Shown: positions 15,729-25,126 of the stretch, piece by piece
How the letters are laid out: each line of letters opens with the position of its first letter
Position numbering within the stretch: the first letter of the stretch is position 1
NCBI RefSeq assembly: GCF_027531905.1
Contig: NZ_JAPZSU010000024.1
Coordinates: 1 to 61,744 of the forward strand
Length of the DNA stretch: 61,744 nucleotides
Direction: 5' to 3'
From: Flavobacterium sp.
Lineage (GTDB): Bacteria; Bacteroidota; Bacteroidia; Flavobacteriales; Flavobacteriaceae
Notes under the pieces: model-generated
Seen by the model: only the letters and a program-made list of their open reading frames with translations
Databases searched by the model: none
What the model was told of the DNA's origin: nothing
Translations under genes and position numbers: made by a program

Positions 15729-17474
15729 ATGAAAAAGATTCTTTTAACATGTTTTGCAGTAAGTTTATGGTTAGTTTCTTGCAAAAAAAATGAGACAAGC
15801 ACTACAGCAACAACTGAAAATGGTGCTACTGTATATTACAATGGTGATATTCTTACGATGGAAGGAGATAAGGCAACTTACGCCGAAGCGGTGGTAGTAA
15901 AGGATGGTAAAATACTATTTGTAGGTAAGGAAGACGAAGCGATGCAACAAGCGGGTGAAGGGCACAATATGGTTGATTTAGAGGGCAAAACCCTGATGCC
16001 TGGTTTAATTGATCCGCATTTGCATCCTAATCTTGGGGCAATGATTTTGAATACCAAGTTTGCTACACCTTTTGATTGGAGTTTTCCATGGGGAAATGTA
16101 AAAGCCGTGAGAGGACATGAAGCATTCATTGCCAAAGTCAAAGAATATGAAGCGGAATTAAAAGACCCGAAAGAACCCCTTGTGGTTTGGGGATTTATGG
16201 AGCCTTTTCATGGAGATATCTCTCGTAAAGAGCTTGACGGAATTTCATCTACTAGACCTATTATGATTTGGCAATATTCAGCACATGTTATGTGGTTAAA
16301 TACAGCAGGTTTGAAGTATTTGAATATTACCGAGAAAGAAACCAAAGGAAACAGTCAGATAGATTATGCTGCGGGAAAATTTGTAGAAGCAGGATTTTTT
16401 AATGTGGTAGTGCCTAAATGGGCTCCAACCATAAGAAATAATGAAGTTATGAAAACAAATATGTTGAAACTTCGTGATTTAGTTCATATGGGCGGATTGA
16501 CTACCATTGGTGATATGGGTACAGGCTCATCAGGTGAATTATGGGGCGATTTTAATTATATGAAAGATAATTTGGAAAATGATGAAACGCCTTTCCGTAT
16601 GCAATTTACACCTGATGTAAATACTTTAAACTTAGTAAATGGTGGGAATTTTGAGAAAACTTACGAAATGGTAGAAGAGTTAAGTAAAAAAACTTCACCA
16701 CATATTATAATAGATCACGCTATTAAACTTTATGCCGATGGCGCATTTTTTGGGCAAAATTTCCAAGTGTTGGCACCAGGCTATTTAGATGGACATACAG
16801 GTGAATGGATTATGACCCCTGAAAATTTAAATAAAGCCATGAGATTTTGGTGGAACAAAGGTTATCCTATCCATATTCATTGCAATGGTAGTTTGGGATT
16901 ACAAACTATCCTCGATGAATTAGAAAAATTACAAAAAGAATTACCAAACTTAAAACAAAGACTCACCATCGAGCATTTTGGAGAATCTAAACCTGAGCAA
17001 TCTGCTCGCATTGCAAAATTAGGAGCAGTAGTGTCTGCTAATCCTTACTATCTCTATTCTATGGGCGATAAATATGTAGCCAATACCGTTCTTGGTCAAG
17101 AAAGAGGTTCAGAAATGGTTCGTTTAGGTTCATTGGTGAAAAACAAGGTAAAGTTTGCTTTACACTCTGATTTTACTATGGCACCTATTCAACCTCTTTT
17201 ATTGGCTTGGATTGCTACCAATCGTGTAACTGCCGATGGCACACTGATGGCTCCACAAGAAAGAGTATCGGCTTACGAGGCTTTAAAAGGCATAACTATC
17301 AATGCCGCTGATTTAATGCAATTGGATAAAATAACAGGATCAATTAAAGTAGGTAAAAAAGCGGATTTTGTAATTCTTGCCGAAAATCCATTAAAGATTG
17401 ACCCAATGAAAATAAAGGATATTAAAATTCTTGAAACGGTCTTTGAAGGTAAAGCATTTACGATAAAAAAGTAA
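15729..17474 (+). CDS. amidohydrolase lipoprotein (YtcJ-like), paralog 1
   Basis: 581 residues. A lipobox LWLVSCKKNE puts the lipid on Cys18. The amidohydrolase-3 (YtcJ/NfdA) fold is marked by MPGLIDPHLHP (HxH metal ligands), HIHCNGSLG, TIEHFGESKP and ALHSDFTMAP (metal-binding Asp). The family hydrolyses C-N bonds of formamides, ureas and cyclic imides with divalent metal; the substrate here is unknown. It is a close paralog of the next gene (same length, near-identical residues around VYYNGDI and AEAVVVKDGKILFVG). KK after the Cys, rather than acidic residues, suggests a periplasm-facing lipoprotein. Confidence 0.88.
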   Translation: MKKILLTCFAVSLWLVSCKKNETSTTATTENGATVYYNGDILTMEGDKATYAEAVVVKDGKILFVGKEDEAMQQAGEGHNMVDLEGKTLMPGLIDPHLHPNLGAMILNTKFATPFDWSFPWGNVKAVRGHEAFIAKVKEYEAELKDPKEPLVVWGFMEPFHGDISRKELDGISSTRPIMIWQYSAHVMWLNTAGLKYLNITEKETKGNSQIDYAAGKFVEAGFFNVVVPKWAPTIRNNEVMKTNMLKLRDLVHMGGLTTIGDMGTGSSGELWGDFNYMKDNLENDETPFRMQFTPDVNTLNLVNGGNFEKTYEMVEELSKKTSPHIIIDHAIKLYADGAFFGQNFQVLAPGYLDGHTGEWIMTPENLNKAMRFWWNKGYPIHIHCNGSLGLQTILDELEKLQKELPNLKQRLTIEHFGESKPEQSARIAKLGAVVSANPYYLYSMGDKYVANTVLGQERGSEMVRLGSLVKNKVKFALHSDFTMAPIQPLLLAWIATNRVTADGTLMAPQERVSAYEALKGITINAADLMQLDKITGSIKVGKKADFVILAENPLKIDPMKIKDIKILETVFEGKAFTIKK

Positions 17475-17595
17475 TTAATTAGTTTTTTTTAAAACTACTA
17501 TAAGAGGAACCTGCAAGTTTGATAATCAAACCCTCCGTATCGAAGTAAAATTTTGAAGAGTTAAAAAAATAATAATTAATAATAAGTAATAAGTT

Positions 17596-19341
17596 ATGAA
17601 AAAATCAATTATGAGTTTTTTTGCCATAGCGATGCTTTTGCTAGGCTGCAAAAAAGAAGGAAAAAGTGACGCCGCACCAGTTGATTCAGGTGCTGCAGTA
17701 GTGTATTACAATGGTGATATTATCACTATGGAAGGTAAACAACCTACTTATGCTGAAGCAGTAGTAGTAAAGGATGGCAAAATACTATTTGTAGGGACGG
17801 AAGCCGAAGCCATGAAACAAGCCGGCGAAGGTCATACGATGGTGGACTTGAAAGGAAAAACGATGTTACCGGCTTTCTTAGATGCGCACAGTCATTTTAT
17901 CAATGTGGGTTTTACTGCGGCAGTTGCCAATATTTTGCCACCACCTGATGGTCCAGGTGCAGATTTTAATTCTATTGTTAATACTTTGAACGACTATAAA
18001 AACACCGCAGATGGTACAACAATGATTAAAAAATTTGGTTGGATTTTAGGTAACGGTTACGATGATTCTCAGCTGAAAGAAGGAGATCATCCAAAAGCTA
18101 CTGATTTGGATAAAGTCAGTACAACCCAACCGGTTTTAATTATTCATCAATCAGGACATTTAGGGGTGCTGAACTCCTTTGCGATGAAAATGCTGGGCAT
18201 CAACAAAAGCACCAAAGATCCCGCCGGTGGAAAATATCGTAGAAATGCAGATGGTACACCGAATGGCGTTATGGAAGAAGGTGCTTTCTTTTCTGTCCTT
18301 TTCCCAATTTTAGGGAAAGGAGATGCAGAAGCCAATACTATGTTTATTGATAAAGCCTTGTTGGAGTATGCTAAAAATGGTTATTTGACAGCGCAAGAAG
18401 GTAGAGCTACGCTTGAGCAAGTGGCGCAGTTAGAGGCTTGTGCAAAAAGCAAGCAATTTTATTTGGATATAGTATCCTATCCTGATGTGGCTTTGGGTGT
18501 TGAAGAAATTATGAAAAGCCCGTATTACAGCACCGCTCATCAATATCAAAACAAGTACCGAATTGGTGGTGTAAAATTAACGTTAGACGGTTCGCCACAA
18601 GGTAAAACGGCTTGGCTTTCGCATCCTTACCATGTTCCGCCGGCAGGTGAAAAAGCAAGCTATAAAGGACAAGGCGTAATGACCGATCAACAGGCCAATG
18701 ATTATGTAGCACTTGCTTTTAAAAATAAATGGCAACTGTTATGTCATACCAATGGTGATGCAGCGATTGATCAATATTTAAAAGCGATTGATGCAGCTGA
18801 AAAAAAATACAATTATGACGACCACAGAACGGTACTAATCCACGGTCAAACTTTGCGTAAAGATCAAATTCCAGCTTTGGTTCGCCTAAAAATGATCCCA
18901 TCCTTATTCCCAATGCACACCTTTTATTGGGGAGATTGGCATGCCGAATCGGTGTTAGGACACCCAAGAGCCGATTATATTTCGCCAATGAGAGATGCTA
19001 TTGATGCAGGACTTATCACTACTTCGCATCACGATGCACCGGTAACCTTCCCGAATTCTATGAGAGTGTTAGATGCAACGGTAAACCGCGTGACTAGAAC
19101 TGGTAAAATTTTAGGACCAGACCAAAGAGTTACTCCGTATGAAGGGCTAAAAACCTTGACCGAATGGGCTGCTATTCAATATTTTGAAGAGAAATCAAAA
19201 GGAACCTTAACGGCAGGAAAATTGGCGGATTTTGTGATATTGGATAAAAATCCATTAAAAATAAAATCTTTGGATATAAATAAAATTCAAATATTGGAAT
19301 CCATCAAAGAGGGAAAAACAGTATTTAAAAAGGATAAATAG
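17596..19341 (+). CDS. amidohydrolase lipoprotein (YtcJ-like), paralog 2
   Basis: 581 residues with lipobox MLLLGCKKEG. Metal motifs are LDAHSHF (HxH), CHTNGDAAIDQ, LIHGQTLRKDQ and TTSHHDAPVT (Asp). The HxNGDAAID motif is canonical for YtcJ enzymes, whereas paralog 1 has SLG there, so this copy may be the more typical enzyme and the two may differ in substrate. Sits 121 bases after paralog 1, without a terminator between, and is followed by a strong one. I infer a single operon with the two upstream barrels. Confidence 0.9.
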   Translation: MKKSIMSFFAIAMLLLGCKKEGKSDAAPVDSGAAVVYYNGDIITMEGKQPTYAEAVVVKDGKILFVGTEAEAMKQAGEGHTMVDLKGKTMLPAFLDAHSHFINVGFTAAVANILPPPDGPGADFNSIVNTLNDYKNTADGTTMIKKFGWILGNGYDDSQLKEGDHPKATDLDKVSTTQPVLIIHQSGHLGVLNSFAMKMLGINKSTKDPAGGKYRRNADGTPNGVMEEGAFFSVLFPILGKGDAEANTMFIDKALLEYAKNGYLTAQEGRATLEQVAQLEACAKSKQFYLDIVSYPDVALGVEEIMKSPYYSTAHQYQNKYRIGGVKLTLDGSPQGKTAWLSHPYHVPPAGEKASYKGQGVMTDQQANDYVALAFKNKWQLLCHTNGDAAIDQYLKAIDAAEKKYNYDDHRTVLIHGQTLRKDQIPALVRLKMIPSLFPMHTFYWGDWHAESVLGHPRADYISPMRDAIDAGLITTSHHDAPVTFPNSMRVLDATVNRVTRTGKILGPDQRVTPYEGLKTLTEWAAIQYFEEKSKGTLTAGKLADFVILDKNPLKIKSLDINKIQILESIKEGKTVFKKDK

Positions 19342-19365
19342 GCAAAATGCATTTTTACAATTACC

Positions 19366-19412
19366 AACGCTACTCTTGCAAAAGTATTACAGCAAGGAGT
19401 AGCGTTTTTTTT
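19366..19412 (+). terminator. rho-independent terminator of the porin/amidohydrolase operon
   Basis: 14-bp stem (AACGCTACTCTTGC with GCAAGGAGTAGCGTT, one mismatch) and a run of eight T. Confidence 0.85.
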
Positions 19413-19491
19413 GTTTTTATCTGAGGTGTCCTTTGCATCAATAGAAGGTTTATTACTTATTTTTGTTGCTCCTGAAATTAAAATGGCTATA

Positions 19492-20292
19492 ATGATACAA
19501 ATTAGTATTCTTGGTTGCGGTTGGCTCGGTTTGCCTTTGGCGAAAGCCTTATTAAACGATGGTTTTTCGGTGAAAGGTTCGACAACCTCTGCTTCAAAAC
19601 TAGGCGATTTAGAAACGCTAGGCGTATTTCCGTTTTTGATAGCATTGCAACCTAATGCCATTGAAGGCGATAGCACTTCGTTTCTAAGGGGAAGTGAAAC
19701 ATTGATTATAGATATTCCACCCAAATTGAGAAGCAAGAACAACGAGGATTTTGTGGGTAAAATGCAAACCTTGATTCCTTTTATCGAACAGTCCGATGTC
19801 AAAAAAGTACTGTTTGTAAGCTCAACTTCGGTCTACGGTGAAGATAATGATTTGGTCACTGAAGAGACACCTTTGAATCCCGATAGTGAAGGCGGACGTC
19901 AATTGGTCATCGTAGAAGATTTGTTGCAAAAGAATACACATTTTCAAATGACCATCCTTCGTTTTGGGGGACTCGTAGGATCTGATCGAAATCCAATACG
20001 AATGTTATCGGGCAAAGAAAATTTACCCAATGCCAAGGCACCCATTAATTTCATTCACCAAACGGATTGTATCGGAATCATTCAAAAAATTATAGCACTC
20101 AATTGTTGGAACGAAACCTTCAATGCCGTGTCGCCGTATCATCCCACGCGCGAAAACTATTATCAACAAAAAGCGCGCGAATGGCAGTTGGTAGCACCTA
20201 CTTTTGACCCAACTTCTTCGGGAACCGGAAAAAGGATTAGTAGTGATAAACTACAATCGATTTTAAAGTATACTTTTGTAGAAACTCCGTAA
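19492..20292 (+). CDS. NAD(P)-dependent epimerase/reductase (YeeZ-like)
   Basis: 266 residues from the ATG at 19492, where the Rossmann fold begins at once (MIQISILGCGWLGLPLAKAL, Gly-x-Gly-x-x-Gly). An ATG at 19483 is an alternative; the frame extends further upstream into the terminator and that part is not coding. An extended-SDR character is seen in VLFVSSTSVYGEDNDLVTEE (Ser/Tyr region) and RFGGLVGSDRNP. The family is related to E. coli YeeZ; the substrate is unknown. The next gene starts four bases after its stop. Confidence 0.85.
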   Translation: MIQISILGCGWLGLPLAKALLNDGFSVKGSTTSASKLGDLETLGVFPFLIALQPNAIEGDSTSFLRGSETLIIDIPPKLRSKNNEDFVGKMQTLIPFIEQSDVKKVLFVSSTSVYGEDNDLVTEETPLNPDSEGGRQLVIVEDLLQKNTHFQMTILRFGGLVGSDRNPIRMLSGKENLPNAKAPINFIHQTDCIGIIQKIIALNCWNETFNAVSPYHPTRENYYQQKAREWQLVAPTFDPTSSGTGKRISSDKLQSILKYTFVETP

Positions 20293-20296
20293 TCTT

Positions 20297-21238
20297 TTGA
20301 GAAAAAAAATTAAAAATGCAGTAACAGCTCCATTTACTACCTTGGGATTGCCTATGTTGGCCTTAGCTTGGGTGAGTATCGCTTGGGGTACGACTTGGTT
20401 AGCCTCCAAAGAAGGCGTAAAACATATGCCAGCACTTCAGTTGGCCGCCATTCGTCAGTTTTTGGGTGGTGCTTTGTATGTAGGCTTCTTTTTAGTAAAA
20501 AAAACACCTTGGCCCAAAGGCAAACAATGGAAATCCATTTTGATTTTGAGTATGCTTAATTTTGCGCTGAGCAACGGACTGAGTACTTGGGGTGTGAAAT
20601 TCATTCCGAGTGGTTTGGGTGCGATTATTGGCGCAATGGTGCCTATTTGGATTGCGATGATTAGCTTTTTCAATGGTGAACGCATCACCCGATTGGCTGT
20701 TTTTGGAATTGTCATTGCCTTTGCGGGGGTATGCGTTATTTTCTATGAACATTTGGCCGATTTCATCCGACCCGATTTTCAATTTGGGATTGTACTTTCT
20801 GTGGCAGCTACCATTACTTGGGCTTTTGGTACCTTGTACACCAAAAAAAAAGCCGCTAGTTTTAATCCCTATTTTAGTTTAGGATTACAAATGTTGATTT
20901 CTAGCGTATGTCTTTTTGCTTTCACTGGAGCTACTGGTACCAATATTCCGCTGACACAAATTCCTGCCGCTTCTTGGTGGGCCATTGCCTATTTGGTAGG
21001 TATTGGTTCGGTGTTGACCTTCATTGCGTTCATTTATGCCTTGCAACATTTACCTACCGAATTGAGTAGTGTGTATGCTTATATCAATCCTATCGTGGCG
21101 GTACTTTTAGGCGCTTTTTTGTTTGACGAAATCCTCACCGCGGCCATAATTATTGGCGGTACGGTTACTTTAACTGGCTTGTATATTATCAATTTTGCTA
21201 TGCAACGCCATCGAAAACGAATACTAATCCAAAACTAA
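20297..21238 (+). CDS. EamA/DMT-family transporter
   Basis: 313 residues if it starts at the TTG at 20297; the first ATG (20354) would lose part of the first helix region. Ten membrane helices in two EamA repeats: repeat 1 from LALAWVSIAWGTTWLASKEG, repeat 2 from IVLSVAATITWAFGTLYTKK to IIGGTVTLTGLYIINFAMQR. Such proteins export metabolites or amino acids by proton antiport. The gene is packed between the epimerase (4 bases) and the S9 peptidase (6 bases), which suggests an operon, though no shared pathway is evident. Confidence 0.9.
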   Translation: MRKKIKNAVTAPFTTLGLPMLALAWVSIAWGTTWLASKEGVKHMPALQLAAIRQFLGGALYVGFFLVKKTPWPKGKQWKSILILSMLNFALSNGLSTWGVKFIPSGLGAIIGAMVPIWIAMISFFNGERITRLAVFGIVIAFAGVCVIFYEHLADFIRPDFQFGIVLSVAATITWAFGTLYTKKKAASFNPYFSLGLQMLISSVCLFAFTGATGTNIPLTQIPAASWWAIAYLVGIGSVLTFIAFIYALQHLPTELSSVYAYINPIVAVLLGAFLFDEILTAAIIIGGTVTLTGLYIINFAMQRHRKRILIQN

Positions 21239-21244
21239 AATAAT

Positions 21245-23191
21245 ATGAAGTTCAATGCATTTATTTTAATTCCGACGTTTCTAGGCTTGACTTTAGTGCA
21301 AGCACAGCAAAAAAACACGGGTATTTTGCCTAACGAAAATTTGATTACCGAGAACATTGCTGCCATTCCCAAAGAGTTGGCCGTTCAGGTTAAAAAATAC
21401 TCCGAGGCTCGTGGTGCTTCTTTGGCAGAAATTCATCCCGTAAAAAACGATATTATCATTACGACCCGTTTTGGTTCTACAGCACAATTGCATCGTGTGG
21501 TGCAACCTTTGGGCGCGAGAACCCAAATCACTTTTTTCGACGAACCTGTTAGTGGCGTGAGCTACGAGCCTACCAAAGGCGAGTATTTGATTTATTCCAA
21601 AGATGTGGGCGGTAATGAGTTTGGGCAATTGTACCAATTAGACCTCAAAACCCTGCAATCGACTTTATTGACCGATGGTGGGCGTTCACAAAACGGCGGC
21701 ATTACTTGGAGAGCCGATGGAAAAGGGTTTTATTTCTCCTCGACCAAACGCAACGGCGGAGACCGTGATATTTATTATATGGACCCCAAAAATCCTTCAG
21801 CAGCCAAAATGGTGCTGCAAGTAAAAGGAGGCGGTTGGGGTATTTTGGATATTTCTAAAGACAATTCACAACTGTTGATTGGCGAATACATCTCTGCCAA
21901 TGAATCTCATATTTGGTCTTTGGATATCGCCTCTGGGAAATTATCCGAAGTAACAGATAGAGCCAGCAAAGGTGTGATTCAAAGTGGTGCCAAATTTGGA
22001 AATTCGACCAACGAAATTTGGTTTTTAACCGATAAAGACAACGAATTTGAGCGTTTGGCTATTTTGGATGTAAAGACCAAAAAAGTGAACTATCTAACGT
22101 CTAAAATCAATTGGAATGTAGAAAATTTTTCTTTTTCGGAAGACAAAAAACAATTGGTGTTTATCACCAACGAAGCGGGTCGCAACAAAATGTATTTGAT
22201 GAATACCAAAGATCAGTCGTACAGTGAAGTCAAAAACATTCCAACAGGATTGATTGGTGGAGCGGAGTTTACAAAGGACAACCAAAGTTTATTTTTTATC
22301 CAATCGACGGCTCAAACGGCTTCAGATGTGTACCGTCTTTCGCTAAAAAATGGCAAAATCGAACAATGGACCGCAAGCGAATTGGGCGAAATGCAAGCGT
22401 CTGATATGGCGTTGCCAAAATTTATCGAATGGAAAAGTTTTGATGGCTTGGGCATTTCAGGATTTTATTATCCAGCAGCTTCAAAATTCACAGGAAAAAG
22501 ACCCGTGCTGATTCAGATTCACGGTGGGCCAGAGGCACAATCGCAAGCATCTTTCTTGGGCGCAAGCAATTTTTACACCAACGAAATGGGCGTGGCGATG
22601 ATTTTCCCGAACGTGCGAGGTTCTGCGGGCTTTGGTAAAACCTATTTGGCCAAAGACAACGGAATGTTACGTGAGGATTCCGTAAAAGACATTGGCGCGC
22701 TATTGGATTGGATTGCCCAACAACCCGAACTCGACAAAGACCGCATTATGATTATGGGCGGAAGTTATGGCGGTTATATGACCTTGGCCACGGCCTTTCA
22801 CTATGCCGACAAAATCCGATGCTCGGTAGATATTGTGGGGATTTCCAACTTCAATACCTTCCTCAAAAACACCGAGGAATACCGTCGCGACCTGCGAAGA
22901 GTAGAATATGGCGATGAACGCATCCCCGAAATGGCCGCTTTTTTTGATAAAATGGCGCCTTTAAACAATACCGATAAAATCAAAAAACCGTTATTCATCA
23001 TTCAAGGCACCAACGACCCTCGCGTTCCTGTGACCGAAGCCCTTCAAATGCGCGACAAACTCAAAGCACAAGGCAACACGGTTTGGTACCTCGAGGCCAA
23101 AGACGAAGGCCACGGCTTCAAGAAAAAAGCCAACGTCGATTACCAACGACTGGCCGTCATCCGATTTATGCAAGAGTATCTTTTAAAATAA
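21245..23191 (+). CDS. S9-family peptidase (prolyl oligopeptidase type)
   Basis: 648 residues. Signal peptide MKFNAFILIPTFLGLTLVQAQ. A beta-propeller covers about residues 60-380 (YFSSTKRNGGDRDIYYMD and similar blades), and an alpha/beta-hydrolase domain follows, with HGGPEAQ (oxyanion region), the nucleophile Ser507 in GGSYGG, Asp591 in GTNDPRVP and His623 in DEGHGF. The propeller restricts access to peptides, so it likely releases dipeptides or acts on short oligopeptides in the periplasm. Last gene of the small cluster; a terminator follows. Confidence 0.93.
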   Translation: MKFNAFILIPTFLGLTLVQAQQKNTGILPNENLITENIAAIPKELAVQVKKYSEARGASLAEIHPVKNDIIITTRFGSTAQLHRVVQPLGARTQITFFDEPVSGVSYEPTKGEYLIYSKDVGGNEFGQLYQLDLKTLQSTLLTDGGRSQNGGITWRADGKGFYFSSTKRNGGDRDIYYMDPKNPSAAKMVLQVKGGGWGILDISKDNSQLLIGEYISANESHIWSLDIASGKLSEVTDRASKGVIQSGAKFGNSTNEIWFLTDKDNEFERLAILDVKTKKVNYLTSKINWNVENFSFSEDKKQLVFITNEAGRNKMYLMNTKDQSYSEVKNIPTGLIGGAEFTKDNQSLFFIQSTAQTASDVYRLSLKNGKIEQWTASELGEMQASDMALPKFIEWKSFDGLGISGFYYPAASKFTGKRPVLIQIHGGPEAQSQASFLGASNFYTNEMGVAMIFPNVRGSAGFGKTYLAKDNGMLREDSVKDIGALLDWIAQQPELDKDRIMIMGGSYGGYMTLATAFHYADKIRCSVDIVGISNFNTFLKNTEEYRRDLRRVEYGDERIPEMAAFFDKMAPLNNTDKIKKPLFIIQGTNDPRVPVTEALQMRDKLKAQGNTVWYLEAKDEGHGFKKKANVDYQRLAVIRFMQEYLLK

Positions 23192-23196
23192 TCCCA

Positions 23197-23227
23197 CAAA
23201 ACCCATTCCCTGCGAGTGGGTTTTTTG
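23197..23227 (+). terminator. terminator after the S9 peptidase
   Basis: AAAACCCA (23197-23204) pairs with TGGGTTTT (23217-23224), followed by T residues. Confidence 0.7.
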
Positions 23228-23261
23228 TTAGGAGAAGGTAACGTTAAAAGATAGTCTCTTC

Positions 23262-23526
23262 ATGAGGAGCACCCGATACCTGCCCACCACACGAGTCGTC
23301 CCGCTGTACGTTGCAATCTCTTGTGCCAAACCCTGGCACAAGAGGATTTTCACTACCATCGGGGCTAGGCGAGAACGTTTGGTTTTCATAAGCCAAGCAC
23401 TGCTAATGAAAATCGTGTTTTTTAAATGATTTTCCAGTTGTTTTCCTGCAAGGTTTTCAAAACCTTGTAGGTATGTTGTTTGAATCCAAATACCTACAAG
23501 GTCAAAAAAAGACCTTGCAGGAAAAT
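23262..23526. repeat. composite dispersed repeat (variable-stem element copy 3 plus palindromic tail)
   Basis: Begins GAGGAGCAC, contains a variable-stem element (23294-23378, hairpin CTTGTGCC / GGCACAAG), then CGTTTGGTTTTCAT and CCAGTTGTTTTCCTGCAAGG, then two nested palindromes ending GACCTTGCAGGAAAA. The same composite, inverted, occurs at 55597-55812, and part of it at 24873-24979. Confidence 0.8.
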
Positions 23527-23610
23527 CGTAAAATAGTTTAATTCTGGTTTGTTAAGTATATGTACTCTCGTTGAAAACGGGAACATATGGAGTTTGTAAT
23601 CAAAAAAAAT

Positions 23611-23681
23611 ATAATATTTTACGTTTGTAACCACAAAATATTATATTTTTTTATGATTATAAGCGTAAAATATTATATTTG
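23611..23681 (+). promoter_or_regulatory. promoter and inverted-repeat operator of the AAA ATPase gene
   Basis: ATAATATTTTACG (23611-23623) and CGTAAAATATTAT (23664-23676) form a perfect 13-bp inverted repeat; a third AAAATATTATA copy lies near 23636. The right arm overlaps a -7 box TATATTTG (23674-23681) only five bases before the ATG at 23686, so the message may be nearly leaderless. Confidence 0.5.
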
Positions 23682-23685
23682 TAAT

Positions 23686-24798
23686 ATGATAGCACGTGAT
23701 ATTTCTAAAAACATAGCCGAAGATTGGACAAATCAAAAAGCCATTGTTTTGTTAGGACCTAGACAAGTAGGAAAAACAACTTTGATTCAGAAATTGGTAG
23801 AAAACAAAAAAGTTTTGTTCTTAAATGGGGATAATCCGCAAACACGATTAACTTTTGCTAATGCCAATTTTAATTTTTTATTACAAACGGTACACGATTA
23901 TGATGTGATTGTGATTGACGAAGCCCAACGTATTCAAAACATTGGAGTTACTACAAAAATGTTGATTGATGCAAAACTAGACAAACAAATCATTCTTACC
24001 GGTTCTTCATCTTTAGACTTAGGAAACGAAATTAATGAACCCTTAACCGGCAGAAAATGGGAACACCAACTTTTTCCATTGTGCTGGAACGAAGTTAAAA
24101 ATCACTACTCTTTTGCAAATGCTTATGAGCGTTTGGAAGAATTTTTAATTTATGGTCTATATCCTGAAGTGGTTACGGAAAGCAAGAAACAAAAAATCTT
24201 ATTGCAATTGGCCGGTAGTTATTTGTATAAAGATATTTTAGAATTGGTAAATATAAAAAAGCCTGATTTGTTAATGAAACTTCTTAATGCACTAGCCCTT
24301 CAATTGGGCAGTGAAGTATCTTACAATGAACTGTCTAAAATTTTAGGAGTCGATAGAATGACGGTTGTAAACTACATTGATTTGTTAGAAAAGGCATTTG
24401 TTATTTTTAGATTGCACCCGTATTCTAGCAACCAACGCAACGAAATTACTTCAAAACCAAAAATATATTTTTATGATAATGGCATTCGTAATGCTATTAT
24501 TGGGCAGTTTGCGCCACTAGTAAACAGACAAGATTTGGGTGCCTTATTTGAAAATTTCTTCATTAGCGAAAAAATAAAAAAATTAACCTACGATGGTTTT
24601 TATGGTAAAACACATTATTGGAGAAACACACAACAAGCCGAGATTGATTTTATAGAGATCTTAGAAAATGAAATTTCTGCTTATGAAATCAAATACAATC
24701 CCAATAAAAAAGTACTTTTCACCAAATCATTTACGGAAAAATATCACCCAAAAAACACCTATGTGGTCAATAAAGATAATTTTTGGGAATATTTATAA
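23686..24798 (+). CDS. AAA-family ATPase with DUF4143 domain
   Basis: 370 residues from the ATG at 23686; an upstream in-frame extension to 23587 runs through the operator and is unlikely to be coding. Walker A GPRQVGKTT (about residues 24-32), Walker B VIVIDEAQRI, and sensor region IILTGSSSLDL. The C-terminal half is DUF4143 (LLNALALQLGSEVSYNELSK, a winged-helix region, then EIDFIEILENEISAYEIKYN, nuclease-like). These are ORC/STAND-related ATPases of unknown role, often lone genes in accessory regions. It lies between two copies of a dispersed repeat, which hints at gain by transfer. Confidence 0.9.
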   Translation: MIARDISKNIAEDWTNQKAIVLLGPRQVGKTTLIQKLVENKKVLFLNGDNPQTRLTFANANFNFLLQTVHDYDVIVIDEAQRIQNIGVTTKMLIDAKLDKQIILTGSSSLDLGNEINEPLTGRKWEHQLFPLCWNEVKNHYSFANAYERLEEFLIYGLYPEVVTESKKQKILLQLAGSYLYKDILELVNIKKPDLLMKLLNALALQLGSEVSYNELSKILGVDRMTVVNYIDLLEKAFVIFRLHPYSSNQRNEITSKPKIYFYDNGIRNAIIGQFAPLVNRQDLGALFENFFISEKIKKLTYDGFYGKTHYWRNTQQAEIDFIEILENEISAYEIKYNPNKKVLFTKSFTEKYHPKNTYVVNKDNFWEYL

Positions 24799-24872
24799 TT
24801 TACTTCAAGTGGCAATCGTTTGCAACGCGTGCAGCTTAAATCGTAGCGGTTGTAATGCGACTTTAATTGGGG

Positions 24873-24979
24873 ATAGAGCGTTTGGTTTTTCATCAGCCAA
24901 GGAGTACTAATACAAAACTTGTTTTTTTAAATAATTTTCCAGTTGTTTTCCTGCAAGGTTTTCAAAACCTTGTAGGTTT
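24873..24979 (+). repeat. partial copy of the composite dispersed repeat
   Basis: Shares GCGTTTGGTTTTTCAT, the TTTTCCAGTTGTTTTCCTGC stretch and the palindrome CCTGCAAGGTTTTCAAAACC with 23370-23480. It lacks the variable-stem part. Together with 23262-23526 it brackets the AAA ATPase gene as direct repeats. Confidence 0.75.
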
Positions 24980-25126
24980 TTTGGGAACGCCTAATGTTAG
25001 ATTAATTGTTTGTAATCAATGCTTATTTCAATTCCAACAATCAAAACCAATTTAATATGACTAACCTTGTAACGAAATGGTAATTTGACACTCAAACTGA
25101 GTAACTAAATTTTAAACATAAAAAAG

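Noticed and set aside
19411..19491. Upstream start of the YeeZ-like protein
   Set aside because: It begins inside the terminator of the preceding operon; the Rossmann motif starts right at 19492.
23587..23685. Upstream start of the AAA ATPase
   Set aside because: This stretch holds the operator and the -7 box; the ATG at 23686 begins the normal family N-terminus.
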